From positions 1 through 20,470 of the forward strand of contig JAFWOP010000054.1 of NCBI GenBank assembly GCA_017545365.1: DNA of 20,470 nt, read 5' to 3'. The position numbers and the translations under genes are program-made. The stretch comes from Bacteroidales bacterium. GTDB taxonomy: Bacteria; Bacteroidota; Bacteroidia; Bacteroidales; P3. Shown here piece after piece: positions 8,345 to 15,199 of the stretch (position 1 is the first letter of the stretch; each line of letters opens with the position of its first letter). Under the pieces are notes generated by a model. The model was not told the DNA's origin and did no database searches. It worked only from the letters and a program-made list of their open reading frames with translations.

Positions 8345-9208
8345 ATGAAAACTATAGTTAGGATATTATTATTTGCTGCGACTATTGCATTAGTGTCATG
8401 TCATGGACCACGGGAGAAAGATGTCAGTCAAAATATTAAATCTCCAACGAATACAAGTTATAATGCAACAGAACATCCGGGAACAGGGGACTCCTCTCAA
8501 TTTGCACAACCGAAAGGCGACCGAGAGTATGAGACAACAGCAGAACAAGACGAAATAAAGGAAGAACATAATGCACCCTTTGGGTTTCCCAACTGGCTTT
8601 TATCTCTCATAGTAATTGTAGAAGGACTTGTTATCATTATTCTTTTCTTAAAGGATAGAAAGTGTCTAAAAGAGATAAAAGATGACATAGATTATGCCAA
8701 TAAAAGAATAGATGAAAGAAAAAAAGAAATATTCGCTTTAGGTAATCCATATAGCTATGGCAATGAAAACCTCCACCAGGGATTCACCAATAGCAATAAG
8801 GATAAACAGAATCGTCAATTCGTTTCTAAAGTAGAACAAAAAGATGTATCTGCACCTGAGTCTGAGAAGGCAGAATTAAGGGCACACGAACATAAAGTGG
8901 ATAATCAGGATTTACTTCAGGTTTATGTACGGCATTACAAGGATGATATTCTTGAGCCAGTAGACAAAGATGGTGCATTTTATGAAGTAAATTATCCACC
9001 AGATAACAAAATAGGTTCTTTTACTTTTGTCGGAGACTCACATACTGCAATTAAGAATAGAAGTTCCGAAATCGATGGGGTTTGTGATGCAACTGGTATA
9101 AGTAGTATCGCAAAAAGCATTAAGACAACTAAGTGGGGCAGATGCGAAAGGATGTCAGACGGCAAATGGAAAATATTAGAAAGAGCACAGATAACCTTTG
9201 AACAATAA
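8345..9208 (+). CDS. Lipoprotein-like protein with a second membrane helix
   Basis: 287 residues. The N-terminus MKTIVRILLFAATIALVSC is a signal peptide with lipobox LVSC (Cys20). About 55 polar residues follow, then a strong transmembrane helix (residues 82-101, in NWLLSLIVIVEGLVIIILFL) and a basic, charged stretch KDRKCLKEIKDD. If Cys20 is lipidated, the first segment is periplasmic and the 185-residue C-terminus lies in the cytoplasm, an unusual layout that could pass a signal across the inner membrane. The C-terminal 95 residues (from LLQVYVRHYK) are probably a small folded domain that I do not recognise. The gene lies between the actin-like and MotA-like genes, 11 and 6 bases from them. 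Confidence 0.7.
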   Translation: MKTIVRILLFAATIALVSCHGPREKDVSQNIKSPTNTSYNATEHPGTGDSSQFAQPKGDREYETTAEQDEIKEEHNAPFGFPNWLLSLIVIVEGLVIIILFLKDRKCLKEIKDDIDYANKRIDERKKEIFALGNPYSYGNENLHQGFTNSNKDKQNRQFVSKVEQKDVSAPESEKAELRAHEHKVDNQDLLQVYVRHYKDDILEPVDKDGAFYEVNYPPDNKIGSFTFVGDSHTAIKNRSSEIDGVCDATGISSIAKSIKTTKWGRCERMSDGKWKILERAQITFEQ

Positions 9209-9214
9209 CCGACT

Positions 9215-10795
9215 ATGCATTACGTAATTATTGGACTTATAATTGTTTACATCTTGTATAAACAATTCACAATCTTTAATGATACAAGAAAACGTTTAGA
9301 TACTTTTGGTGATATATTCCCAGATTCATTAAGTGAAGAATATAAGGTTGGTAAGCGTGGTGTAATACTTGTCATAGATACAGAAGAATCCATTAATAAG
9401 GAAATACAAAGGATTGATAATGAGATTGATAAGACTGCAGATTTGGCATATTTAGATTTATTGCGAAGTGAGCGTAGAAGATTGTCACAACTTTTGTACA
9501 ATATAACGAATAGAAAAACTAACAGCGTTTGGGACAAAATCTTATCAAGTATCAACCGTTATCTTGAAAAAAATAAAGGAAGTGTGAGTGACTTCCACCT
9601 TATAAAAGACATTGTTGACCGTAATTGTGATGCCGAAGAAGAGGCCATTCAAACACAGGTTCCAATGCCACTCTATTATGGCTTGATGGGTACAATGGCT
9701 GGTATCATCGTTGGAGTAGGCTATCTGTGGCTTTCTGGAGGACTAAAGGCTCTATTGAGTATGAATCCACAAGCAGGAGTGACTTCAGCAGATGGTATAG
9801 TTGCTCTTTTAGGTGGCGTAGCACTTGCTATGATATGTAGCATTTTTGGTATTTTCCTTACTACAAACAGTTCGTCACGCCTCAAAGATGTCAAAATTAC
9901 ATTTGAGGAACGAAAACATAAGTTCCTCAGTTGGATGCAGGCTGAGTTGCTGCCGAAGCTGAATAATGACTTTGCTGATGCAATGACTAAAATGACATCA
10001 AATCTGTCCCGATTCAACGAAACTTTTTCTGAGAATGCAGACAAGTTACGCAGTACGCTCTCTATTATCAATCAAGCCACTAATGGTCAAGCACAAATAC
10101 TGTCGGCAATTGATAACCTTAAAATTTCCAAGATTGCTACCGCAAATATTGAGGTATATGACAAACTAAAAAACTGTAGTGACGAAATCGGTATGTTGTC
10201 TAAGCAACTGGAAATCAGCCGACAATATCTTGAAGAGGTTCGAACCTTGAACGATAAATTAGACGCATCTGAACAGCGTACCCGTACGATTGAGGACATG
10301 GCATTATTCTTCAAGGAGGAGCGAGGAAATATAGGTGCCATGCAGTCGGTCTTAAATCAGGCTATCGGGGATATTCAAACCAATCTGCGTCAATCAATCG
10401 AAAGCCTAAAGGAAGAGTCGGCTAAGCAGATTTTTGAACTGGTCGCCCACAACACCGAACAGCGTCAGCGTCTGCAAGCTGCTATCAATGATCAAGAGAC
10501 TATTCTACAGCAAAAAACAGCTGAGATTAATCGCCTTATAGATAATCTTAGTTCGGTAGAGAAAATGGTAAAAACTCTTGACTCTTCGGCAAACAAGCAA
10601 ACTAATGCCATATCCTCATTGGCAAAGGATATTAGAGACCTTGCCACTCAGAAGGTCAGCGGAACTATAATGGTGAAACCTGAAAAAATGCCCAAGTGGA
10701 CAAGAACACTGATTATCATTGGTGGGTCGATAGTCACAGCCTATTGCCTTTTGTCACTTACGCTTTGGATTTTAAACCTGATTAACGTATTATAA
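9215..10795 (+). CDS. MotA/ExbB/ZorA-like membrane protein with long coiled-coil tail
   Basis: 526 residues. Membrane segments: residues 2-17, 155-175, 195-217 and a C-terminal helix at about 499-525. The second carries PMPLYYGLMGTMAGI (150-164), the Pro plus GLLGTxxGI pattern of the MotA/TolQ/ExbB proton-channel family; the third, ALLGGVALAMICSIFGIF, fits the partner helix of that family. Residues about 220-490 are Leu/Gln/Glu/Lys-rich and heptad-like, a long cytoplasmic coiled coil as in ZorA of Zorya defence systems and unlike MotA or ExbB. The extra C-terminal helix is not a ZorA feature as far as I know. It is followed after 2 bases by a MotB-like partner, the normal order for such pairs. 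An ion-driven channel or motor subunit is well supported; its output is unknown. Confidence 0.8.
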   Translation: MHYVIIGLIIVYILYKQFTIFNDTRKRLDTFGDIFPDSLSEEYKVGKRGVILVIDTEESINKEIQRIDNEIDKTADLAYLDLLRSERRRLSQLLYNITNRKTNSVWDKILSSINRYLEKNKGSVSDFHLIKDIVDRNCDAEEEAIQTQVPMPLYYGLMGTMAGIIVGVGYLWLSGGLKALLSMNPQAGVTSADGIVALLGGVALAMICSIFGIFLTTNSSSRLKDVKITFEERKHKFLSWMQAELLPKLNNDFADAMTKMTSNLSRFNETFSENADKLRSTLSIINQATNGQAQILSAIDNLKISKIATANIEVYDKLKNCSDEIGMLSKQLEISRQYLEEVRTLNDKLDASEQRTRTIEDMALFFKEERGNIGAMQSVLNQAIGDIQTNLRQSIESLKEESAKQIFELVAHNTEQRQRLQAAINDQETILQQKTAEINRLIDNLSSVEKMVKTLDSSANKQTNAISSLAKDIRDLATQKVSGTIMVKPEKMPKWTRTLIIIGGSIVTAYCLLSLTLWILNLINVL

Positions 10796-10797
10796 CT

Positions 10798-11436
10798 ATG
10801 TCCACCAAACAAAAGAAAGAGTCGTTCTTTTGGACTAGCTACTCTGACCTCATGACATCGATGTTCTTCGTCATGCTGGTATTGTTTGTACTGGCTATAG
10901 GCCTGCTGCATCGTAAAGTTGTCGCCACTGAGGCCCAGTTGGAAAAAATACGCAAACTGGAGGCCTCAATAAGTAAGATTGATACTGACTATTTTGAATA
11001 TAATGAAGAATATAAACGACATACGCTTAAGAATATTTCTGTAAAATTTGAAGAGCGATCAAGCAATATAAATGATATTGATGACATCTACTTAGACCGA
11101 TTGCTTCAAGCGGGTAATTCCATAGTTAAATTCATGGAGCAAGCAAAAGACTCTATCCCTGATGCAGAATATCTGTTAATAATTGAAGGGCAGAGTTCTC
11201 GTGACAATTATTACGACAATGATTGTTTAAGTTATCGTAGGGCATTAGCACTTGTTAATTTTTGGAAAACTAATGGCATACTATTTGACAATCTGCCATG
11301 CGAAGTTATTATTTCGGGTAGCGGTATTTCAAGCCGTTTCAGAGTGTCTCCTGATGTAAAAGGGAACAAGGCAAACCAGCGTTTTGTAATACATATCATC
11401 CCGAAACCTGGCAACTTTACAAAAAAAGGAAATTAA
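10798..11436 (+). CDS. MotB/ZorB-like protein with OmpA-like domain
   Basis: 212 residues. A short cytoplasmic N-terminus leads to FFWTSYSDLMTSMFFVMLVL, the MotB pattern in which the Asp (D17) at the start of the single membrane helix carries the ion. A coiled linker follows, then an OmpA-like peptidoglycan-binding domain at about 125-205, with EGQSS, a SYRRALALVNFW helix, the GSG turn and a final NQRFVIHI (the usual N-x-R-V end). The protein should join the inner membrane to the cell wall and, with the preceding MotA-like protein, form an ion-driven stator. It is short for MotB but similar in layout to ZorB. The next gene begins one base after its stop. Confidence 0.85.
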   Translation: MSTKQKKESFFWTSYSDLMTSMFFVMLVLFVLAIGLLHRKVVATEAQLEKIRKLEASISKIDTDYFEYNEEYKRHTLKNISVKFEERSSNINDIDDIYLDRLLQAGNSIVKFMEQAKDSIPDAEYLLIIEGQSSRDNYYDNDCLSYRRALALVNFWKTNGILFDNLPCEVIISGSGISSRFRVSPDVKGNKANQRFVIHIIPKPGNFTKKGN

Positions 11437-11437
11437 T

Positions 11438-11962
11438 ATGAAGAAGTGTCGATTATTACTACTAACCATAATCCTTTTTGTTGCATGCGGGCCAAGGTCT
11501 TCTATTCATCCAGTAGGCAATACTCATGCCAGTCACTCAAAAGCACCGTCTCATCAGCCAACGTGGGCTAAAGGTGGGAAAACTGTGGTCCCGATGCATC
11601 GTGAAAATGGCGTTTGCTACGTGGTGGTCAAAATAAATGGTGTTGATATGGAGGTCATTTTTGACACCGGGGCATCGGATGTTGTCATCTCTTCTATTGA
11701 GGCATTATTTCTCTTAAAACAGGGCAAGCTCACGGAAGATGACATAATCGGTACATCATATTTTCAAGTGGCAAATGGCGGCGTATCGGCAGGAACGGTG
11801 GTTCGACTCAGTTCCGTCCAAATCGGTGACAAGGTGTTGTCTGATGTTCGAGCCACTGTTGTTGATAATATGGAAGCACCGCTCCTTCTTGGTCAATCGG
11901 CATTGGACAGGTTCTCATCTGTCAGTATTGATTATAGTAGGAATGTGATATACATTGAATAG
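11438..11962 (+). CDS. Lipoprotein retropepsin-like aspartic protease
   Basis: 174 residues. The signal peptide MKKCRLLLLTIILFVAC has a lipobox (FVAC, Cys17), so the mature protein is lipid-anchored outside the cytoplasm. The C-terminal 110 residues match the single-domain clan AA aspartic protease pattern: VKINGVDMEVIFDTGASDVVIS with catalytic D76 in DTGAS, a mid-domain ANGG flap-like turn, and LLLGQSALDRF near the end, equivalent to the LLG-x-S-x-L signature. Such proteins work as homodimers, each giving one Asp, and usually cut a few specific substrates. The substrate may be another member of the complex or the nuclease encoded next. The stop is 7 bases before the next start. Confidence 0.8.
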   Translation: MKKCRLLLLTIILFVACGPRSSIHPVGNTHASHSKAPSHQPTWAKGGKTVVPMHRENGVCYVVVKINGVDMEVIFDTGASDVVISSIEALFLLKQGKLTEDDIIGTSYFQVANGGVSAGTVVRLSSVQIGDKVLSDVRATVVDNMEAPLLLGQSALDRFSSVSIDYSRNVIYIE

Positions 11963-11969
11963 GTGGAAG

Positions 11970-12722
11970 ATGGAGAGGCTTTTTTATATAATACTCATAG
12001 TATCACTTATTCTGCTGATTAATTGTTCTCCACCTGATAACAAGCGTAGTGCTACTAGTAATCATAATAGGATTTCTTATTCAGGCTTCATAGTACAGTA
12101 CAATGCTAACAACCGGCAACCCGACTGGGTGTCTTATACACTGACGGCGCAGCAGGTGTATGCCACTGAAAACACCCCAAAGATACCTCATCAGTTTGGT
12201 CCGGACCCTAATCTGAATCTCCCACAGGCCTCAAATGACGACTATAAAGGCTCGGGATGGTCAAGGGGACATATGGCGCGACATCAGGACATGAAATGGT
12301 CGGTTCAAGCAGCCCATGAGAGTGACTACTACACCAACATATGTCCGCAGAACAGTGGAATGAACAACGGGATATGGAAGCGCATCGAAAACAAGGCGCG
12401 CGACGTGGCCAAACGCTACGGCTCGGTGACTATCGTATGCGGCCCCGTCTTCACGGATACCGCCAACGGCACCATAGGGGCTGACCAAATACCTGTGGCT
12501 GACTTTTTTTTCAAAGCGTTCCTTGTATCAAGCAATGGGCAGTACCACTCCATTGCCTTCCTTTGCCCAAACGAGGCGACACACATGGGTATCAGGACCA
12601 CCGCATGCACGGTCAACCAGATAGAAGCCGTGACAGGTCTGAACCTGTACACTTTCCTCGATGATAAAATTGAGGAAACGGTTGAAGACGAGTTCGTATA
12701 CAGCCTATGGGGGATGCAGTAA
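11970..12722 (+). CDS. Lipoprotein DNA/RNA non-specific endonuclease (NUC1 family)
   Basis: 250 residues from the ATG at 11970; an in-frame TTG at 11955 would overlap the protease gene and is less likely. Signal peptide with lipobox LINC (Cys19). The nuclease core has SRGHMARHQDM (catalytic H101 in the DRGH-type motif, with the first Asp replaced by Ser) and MNNGIWKRIE, where N132 and E140 keep the Asn-x7-Glu spacing of Serratia nuclease metal binding. The VCGPVF strand is also typical. It should be an exported, membrane-tethered enzyme that degrades DNA and RNA, placed in the periplasm or on the cell surface. It is the last gene of the unit. The second half of the gene is visibly richer in GC than the rest of the operon. 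Nutrient scavenging is an alternative role. Confidence 0.88.
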   Translation: MERLFYIILIVSLILLINCSPPDNKRSATSNHNRISYSGFIVQYNANNRQPDWVSYTLTAQQVYATENTPKIPHQFGPDPNLNLPQASNDDYKGSGWSRGHMARHQDMKWSVQAAHESDYYTNICPQNSGMNNGIWKRIENKARDVAKRYGSVTIVCGPVFTDTANGTIGADQIPVADFFFKAFLVSSNGQYHSIAFLCPNEATHMGIRTTACTVNQIEAVTGLNLYTFLDDKIEETVEDEFVYSLWGMQ

Positions 12723-12782
12723 CAAGTTTTTTTGTGCCTAAGGTATCTTTCGGTGGGTTCTAAATATTCTGTTTCAGGTTTT

Positions 12783-12882
12783 GCCCTTACAGGGCGTTGT
12801 TTGTAACTCATTGATTTACCCAAGGCGTTGCCATTGGGCTAGATGTGTTTATGTCCTTTCAGGGCAATTTTTAGAGGTTGCC
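12783..12882 (+). repeat. Partial copy of a hairpin-rich mobile repeat
   Basis: Contains hairpin 12783-12787/12791-12795 (GCCCT/AGGGC), pair 12819-12823/12834-12838 (CCCAA/TTGGG) and a small hairpin at 12855-12863. It ends with AATTTTTAGAGGTTGCC (12866-12882). The same end motif closes the element at 14907-15036, and a related fragment lies at 20411. The left inverted end is missing here, so this looks like a truncated copy. Confidence 0.55.
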
Positions 12883-12986
12883 TTGTACAAGGTGGCCTAA
12901 CGACCGATTTGGGTTGAGGAGGCCTTCACGGGTCTGTACTGCGCCAACAACTGAAGGCCAGCCAAGCCGATTCACGTATGGTCGTT
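12881..12986. repeat. Nested palindromes in the operon-ATPase junction
   Basis: A 12-bp perfect palindrome CCTTGTACAAGG (12881-12892) is followed by two nested inverted repeats: AACGACC (12899-12905) with GGTCGTT (12980-12986), and GGCCTTCA (12921-12928) with TGAAGGCC (12952-12959). The nested pair could fold into one long stem with an internal loop. No gene is apparent. Confidence 0.5.
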
Positions 12987-13000
12987 CTGCTGACACTGAA

Positions 13001-13066
13001 TGTTGCATAAGGTGAGAGCAGAGAGAGCTTGCTCGCTATGCCGAGCCAAGCAACGTCACGGAGTAA
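13001..13066 (-). repeat. Single inverted copy of the 66-bp repeat
   Basis: This is the reverse complement, with a few mismatches, of the 66-bp unit repeated four times at 14608-14871. The single copy and the array therefore bracket the ATPase gene in opposite orientation. The plus-strand open frame through it (13000-13320) is an artefact of the repeat and of the antisense of the ATPase gene. Confidence 0.8.
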
Positions 13067-13118
13067 AGAGAGCATCCGCGCGTGTAGTGATAGTCAATCC
13101 CGATTTTGACAGGCGATT

Positions 13119-14396
13119 TCATGCGCCCAGGCAGCCAATGGGCACCACGTATACTCCGTCGGTTCGGCGGAAGGGGTATTCTCCCACTCCTGTCAGCACC
13201 ATCTTGAATGAGGGCTCTCTCATCTTGCTGGTGTCTATCTTTTCGGCTAAGGCATTGAGGGTCTTAACTCCATCTTCTATCAAGGTGTTCCCTCCCAGTT
13301 TTATCTCTACCAAACCATAATCGCCATTGCGCAGGTGGATGACAGCATCGCATTCTAAGCCGCTCCTGTCTCGGTAATGGTACACTCTGCCATCCAATGT
13401 GTCGGCATAAACACGCAGGTCACGTACCGCCATGGTTTCGAACATGAGTCCCATGGTATTCAGGTCTTGTGTAAGGTCGGCTGGTGACACCCCTAGAGCG
13501 GCAGCGGCTATAGAGGAATCGTTGAAGTAACGGGTGTCGGATGTGCGGATTGCTGTTTTAGAACGGAGGTTGGGGTTCCATGCAGGCAAGTCATCTACCA
13601 CGAATATGCTCCTTAAGGCATTCAAATATAGGGTGAAACTACTTTCCCCCAAGGAGCCCTCATCGTTCAAGGCCATATCTTGACGAATGGTTTCTAATGA
13701 CACTTGTGCTCCTTGGTGTCGTGCCAACGAGCGGGTGAGCCGCCTTGCCATTTCTGCATTTCTATGAATGCCGTCAACTCGCGAGATGTCGGATTCGACT
13801 ACCGCGTCGTAATAGTCAAATGCTAGGGCAAGGGCATCTTCGTCATCCTTGCCGACAGAGTTGGGCCAGCCTCCCCGACAAATCAGGAATGCCAACCGAC
13901 GAAGGTCTATGTCGGCAATACCTCGGGGCTGTTCATCATGTTTTTCAAACAGCCATCGTATACTTACAGCACCTGAGGAGTCGCCAGATTCAAATAATGA
14001 CATTGTCCGCATGGTCAGTCGCGCGAATCGACCGGTACCAGTGTGATGGATCTCGTCTGATTTGGGAGGGACCGCCGATCCTGTCAGAATAAACTGTCCT
14101 TCCGATTTGCGATGGTCTACTTCGTAGCGTACTGCATCCCATAATTGGGGTATCATCTGCCATTCGTCCATCAGGCGTGGCGTATTTCCTTGTAACAGTG
14201 CACTGATATTTAGTTCAGCTGTCTGACGATATATTTTTTGCTTTTCGGGATCATCAAGATATATCGTACTGGCTGCAATTTGCTCTGCTGTGGTTGTCTT
14301 TCCACACCATTTTGGGCCTTGAATCAGCACAGCACCAATTCTGCGGAGCATTTTATTTAACTGAATATCAGCAATGCGAGGTCTATATCTATTCAT
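13119..14396 (-). CDS. AAA ATPase with DUF4143 domain
   Basis: 425 residues read from 14396 down to a TGA at 13121-13119. Walker A is GPKWCGKT (residues 27-34), Walker B RLMDEW (D77, E78) and sensor-1 ILTGSA. The C-terminal part matches the DUF4143 / restriction-endonuclease-like half found in this family, including LECDAVIHLRNGDYGLVEIKLG. The E-(x)-K of VEIKLG and the D of LECDAV are the usual PD-(D/E)xK-like positions. This ATPase family is abundant and often multi-copy in Bacteroidales; its function is not established. It stands alone on the minus strand, convergent with the nine-gene unit, and is surrounded by repeats, which suggests it is a mobile or easily exchanged cassette rather than part of that unit. 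Confidence 0.88.
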   Translation of the reverse strand: MNRYRPRIADIQLNKMLRRIGAVLIQGPKWCGKTTTAEQIAASTIYLDDPEKQKIYRQTAELNISALLQGNTPRLMDEWQMIPQLWDAVRYEVDHRKSEGQFILTGSAVPPKSDEIHHTGTGRFARLTMRTMSLFESGDSSGAVSIRWLFEKHDEQPRGIADIDLRRLAFLICRGGWPNSVGKDDEDALALAFDYYDAVVESDISRVDGIHRNAEMARRLTRSLARHQGAQVSLETIRQDMALNDEGSLGESSFTLYLNALRSIFVVDDLPAWNPNLRSKTAIRTSDTRYFNDSSIAAAALGVSPADLTQDLNTMGLMFETMAVRDLRVYADTLDGRVYHYRDRSGLECDAVIHLRNGDYGLVEIKLGGNTLIEDGVKTLNALAEKIDTSKMREPSFKMVLTGVGEYPFRRTDGVYVVPIGCLGA

Positions 14397-14418
14397 TTTT
14401 CATCAATATTTTCTGATG

Positions 14419-14426
14419 CAAAGATA
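14419..14426 (-). promoter_or_regulatory. Candidate -7 element of the DUF4143 ATPase gene
   Basis: On the minus strand TATCTTTG (14426-14419) fits TAnnTTTG and is followed by CA. It lies 22 bases before the start codon. A TTTG is present only 12 bases upstream, so the -33 element is poor and its usual place falls at the beginning of the 24-bp repeats. Confidence 0.5.
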
Positions 14427-14442
14427 CATATTTTTTGACAAA

Positions 14443-14562
14443 CCACGGCATTTGGCCACAAAATTACCACGGCATTTGGACATAAAACCGCCACGGCATT
14501 TGGACATAAAGCCGCCACGGCATTTGGCCACAAAACCGTCACGGCATTTGGCTATAGGGTTA
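14443..14562. repeat. Five tandem copies of a 24-bp repeat
   Basis: Units start at 14443, 14467, 14491, 14515 and 14539, each opening with CCACGGCATTTGG (the last with TCACGG). They differ at the positions after TTGG (CCACAAAA, ACATAAA or CTATAGG). The array sits directly upstream of the ATPase promoter. Because 24 is a multiple of three, it leaves open frames on both strands that give false repeat proteins. Confidence 0.9.
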
Positions 14563-14607
14563 GAGGTTAGGTGTTGGAGGAATGCTTGGTTGTCTGATTG
14601 CTTGATT

Positions 14608-14871
14608 GTTACTTCGTGACGTTGTTTGGCTCGGCAAAGCGAGCAAGCTCTCTCTGCTCTCACCTTATGCAACGTTACTTCGTGACATTGTTTGGCTCGG
14701 CAAAGCGAGCAGGCTCTCTCTGCTCTCACCTTATGCAACGTTACTTCGTGACGTTGCTTGGCTCGGCAAAGCGAGCAATCTCTCTCTACTCTCACCTTAT
14801 GCAACGTTACTTCGTGACGTTGCTTGGCTCGGCAAAGCGAGCAAGCTCTCTCTGCTCTCACCTTATGCAAC
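14608..14871 (+). repeat. Four tandem copies of a 66-bp repeat
   Basis: Units begin at 14608, 14674, 14740 and 14806, all exactly 66 bp and nearly identical. Each holds a short hairpin (GTTAC-TTC-GTGAC), a stronger one (GCTCG, loop GCAAAG, CGAGC) and a pyrimidine-rich tail ending CACCTTATGCAAC. There are no unique spacers, so it is not a CRISPR array. The unit length of 22 codons keeps frames open on both strands (14403-14981 minus, 14606-15028 plus), but the protein would only mirror the repeat. Confidence 0.92.
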
Positions 14872-14906
14872 GTTTGAGTATTTTTATCGCGGCAGAAAAA
14901 TCTCAA

Positions 14907-15036
14907 GGCAACCTCTAAAATTAGGATTTGAGAGCGCGTCTCTTCGAGACGCATTTTATATCTTGTTGATTCCCCCCACACTAGCGTGTGGGGTTATTGA
15001 TAGTTTGTCCCGTTGGGATAATTTTTAGAGGTTGTC
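14907..15036 (+). mobile_element. MITE-like element with terminal inverted repeats
   Basis: A 130-bp unit bounded by imperfect inverted ends of about 17 bases: 14907-14923 (GGCAACCTCTAAAATTA) and 15019-15036. Inside are three hairpins: 14936-14942/14946-14952, 14974-14981/14986-14993 and 15008-15011/15015-15018. It has no coding capacity. The right end motif recurs at 12866-12882 and partly at 20411-20421, so this is a dispersed family. No clear target-site duplication was found. Confidence 0.6.
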
Positions 15037-15117
15037 TCAATTAAAATGACTCACACATTAACGAATTAGCGCATTCACACATTCAAGCATTCAAGAGTTC
15101 ACACATTTTTTCCATGA

Positions 15118-15151
15118 TTTGTGCATAATTCGATAAATATGTGTAAATTTG
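15118..15151 (+). promoter_or_regulatory. Promoter of the M1 peptidase cluster
   Basis: TAAATTTG at 15144-15151 followed by CA is a good -7 element, with TTTG at 15118-15121 as the -33 element (spacing 22, slightly long). The predicted start near 15157 gives a leader of about 43 bases. Short imperfect CACACATT/GCATTC repeats at 15050-15105 precede it. Confidence 0.6.
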
Positions 15152-15199
15152 CAATGATTTTTGGGCGGCGATGCCGCACGGTATGTACGATTATATTAA

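Noticed and set aside
9215..12722. A standard Zorya system
   Set aside because: Only the ZorA/ZorB-like pair is shared; no ZorC, ZorD helicase-nuclease or ZorE HNH gene is visible, and the other seven genes are not Zorya components that I know.
13000..13320. Plus-strand frame of 106 codons
   Set aside because: It consists of the inverted 66-bp repeat followed by the antisense of the ATPase gene's 3' end.
14608..14871. Possible CRISPR array
   Set aside because: Units are contiguous with no unique spacers, and no cas genes are present.
14403..15028. Repeat proteins of 192 and 140 codons on opposite strands
   Set aside because: Both frames exist only because the repeat units are 24 and 66 bp, multiples of three; the same array is open on both strands.
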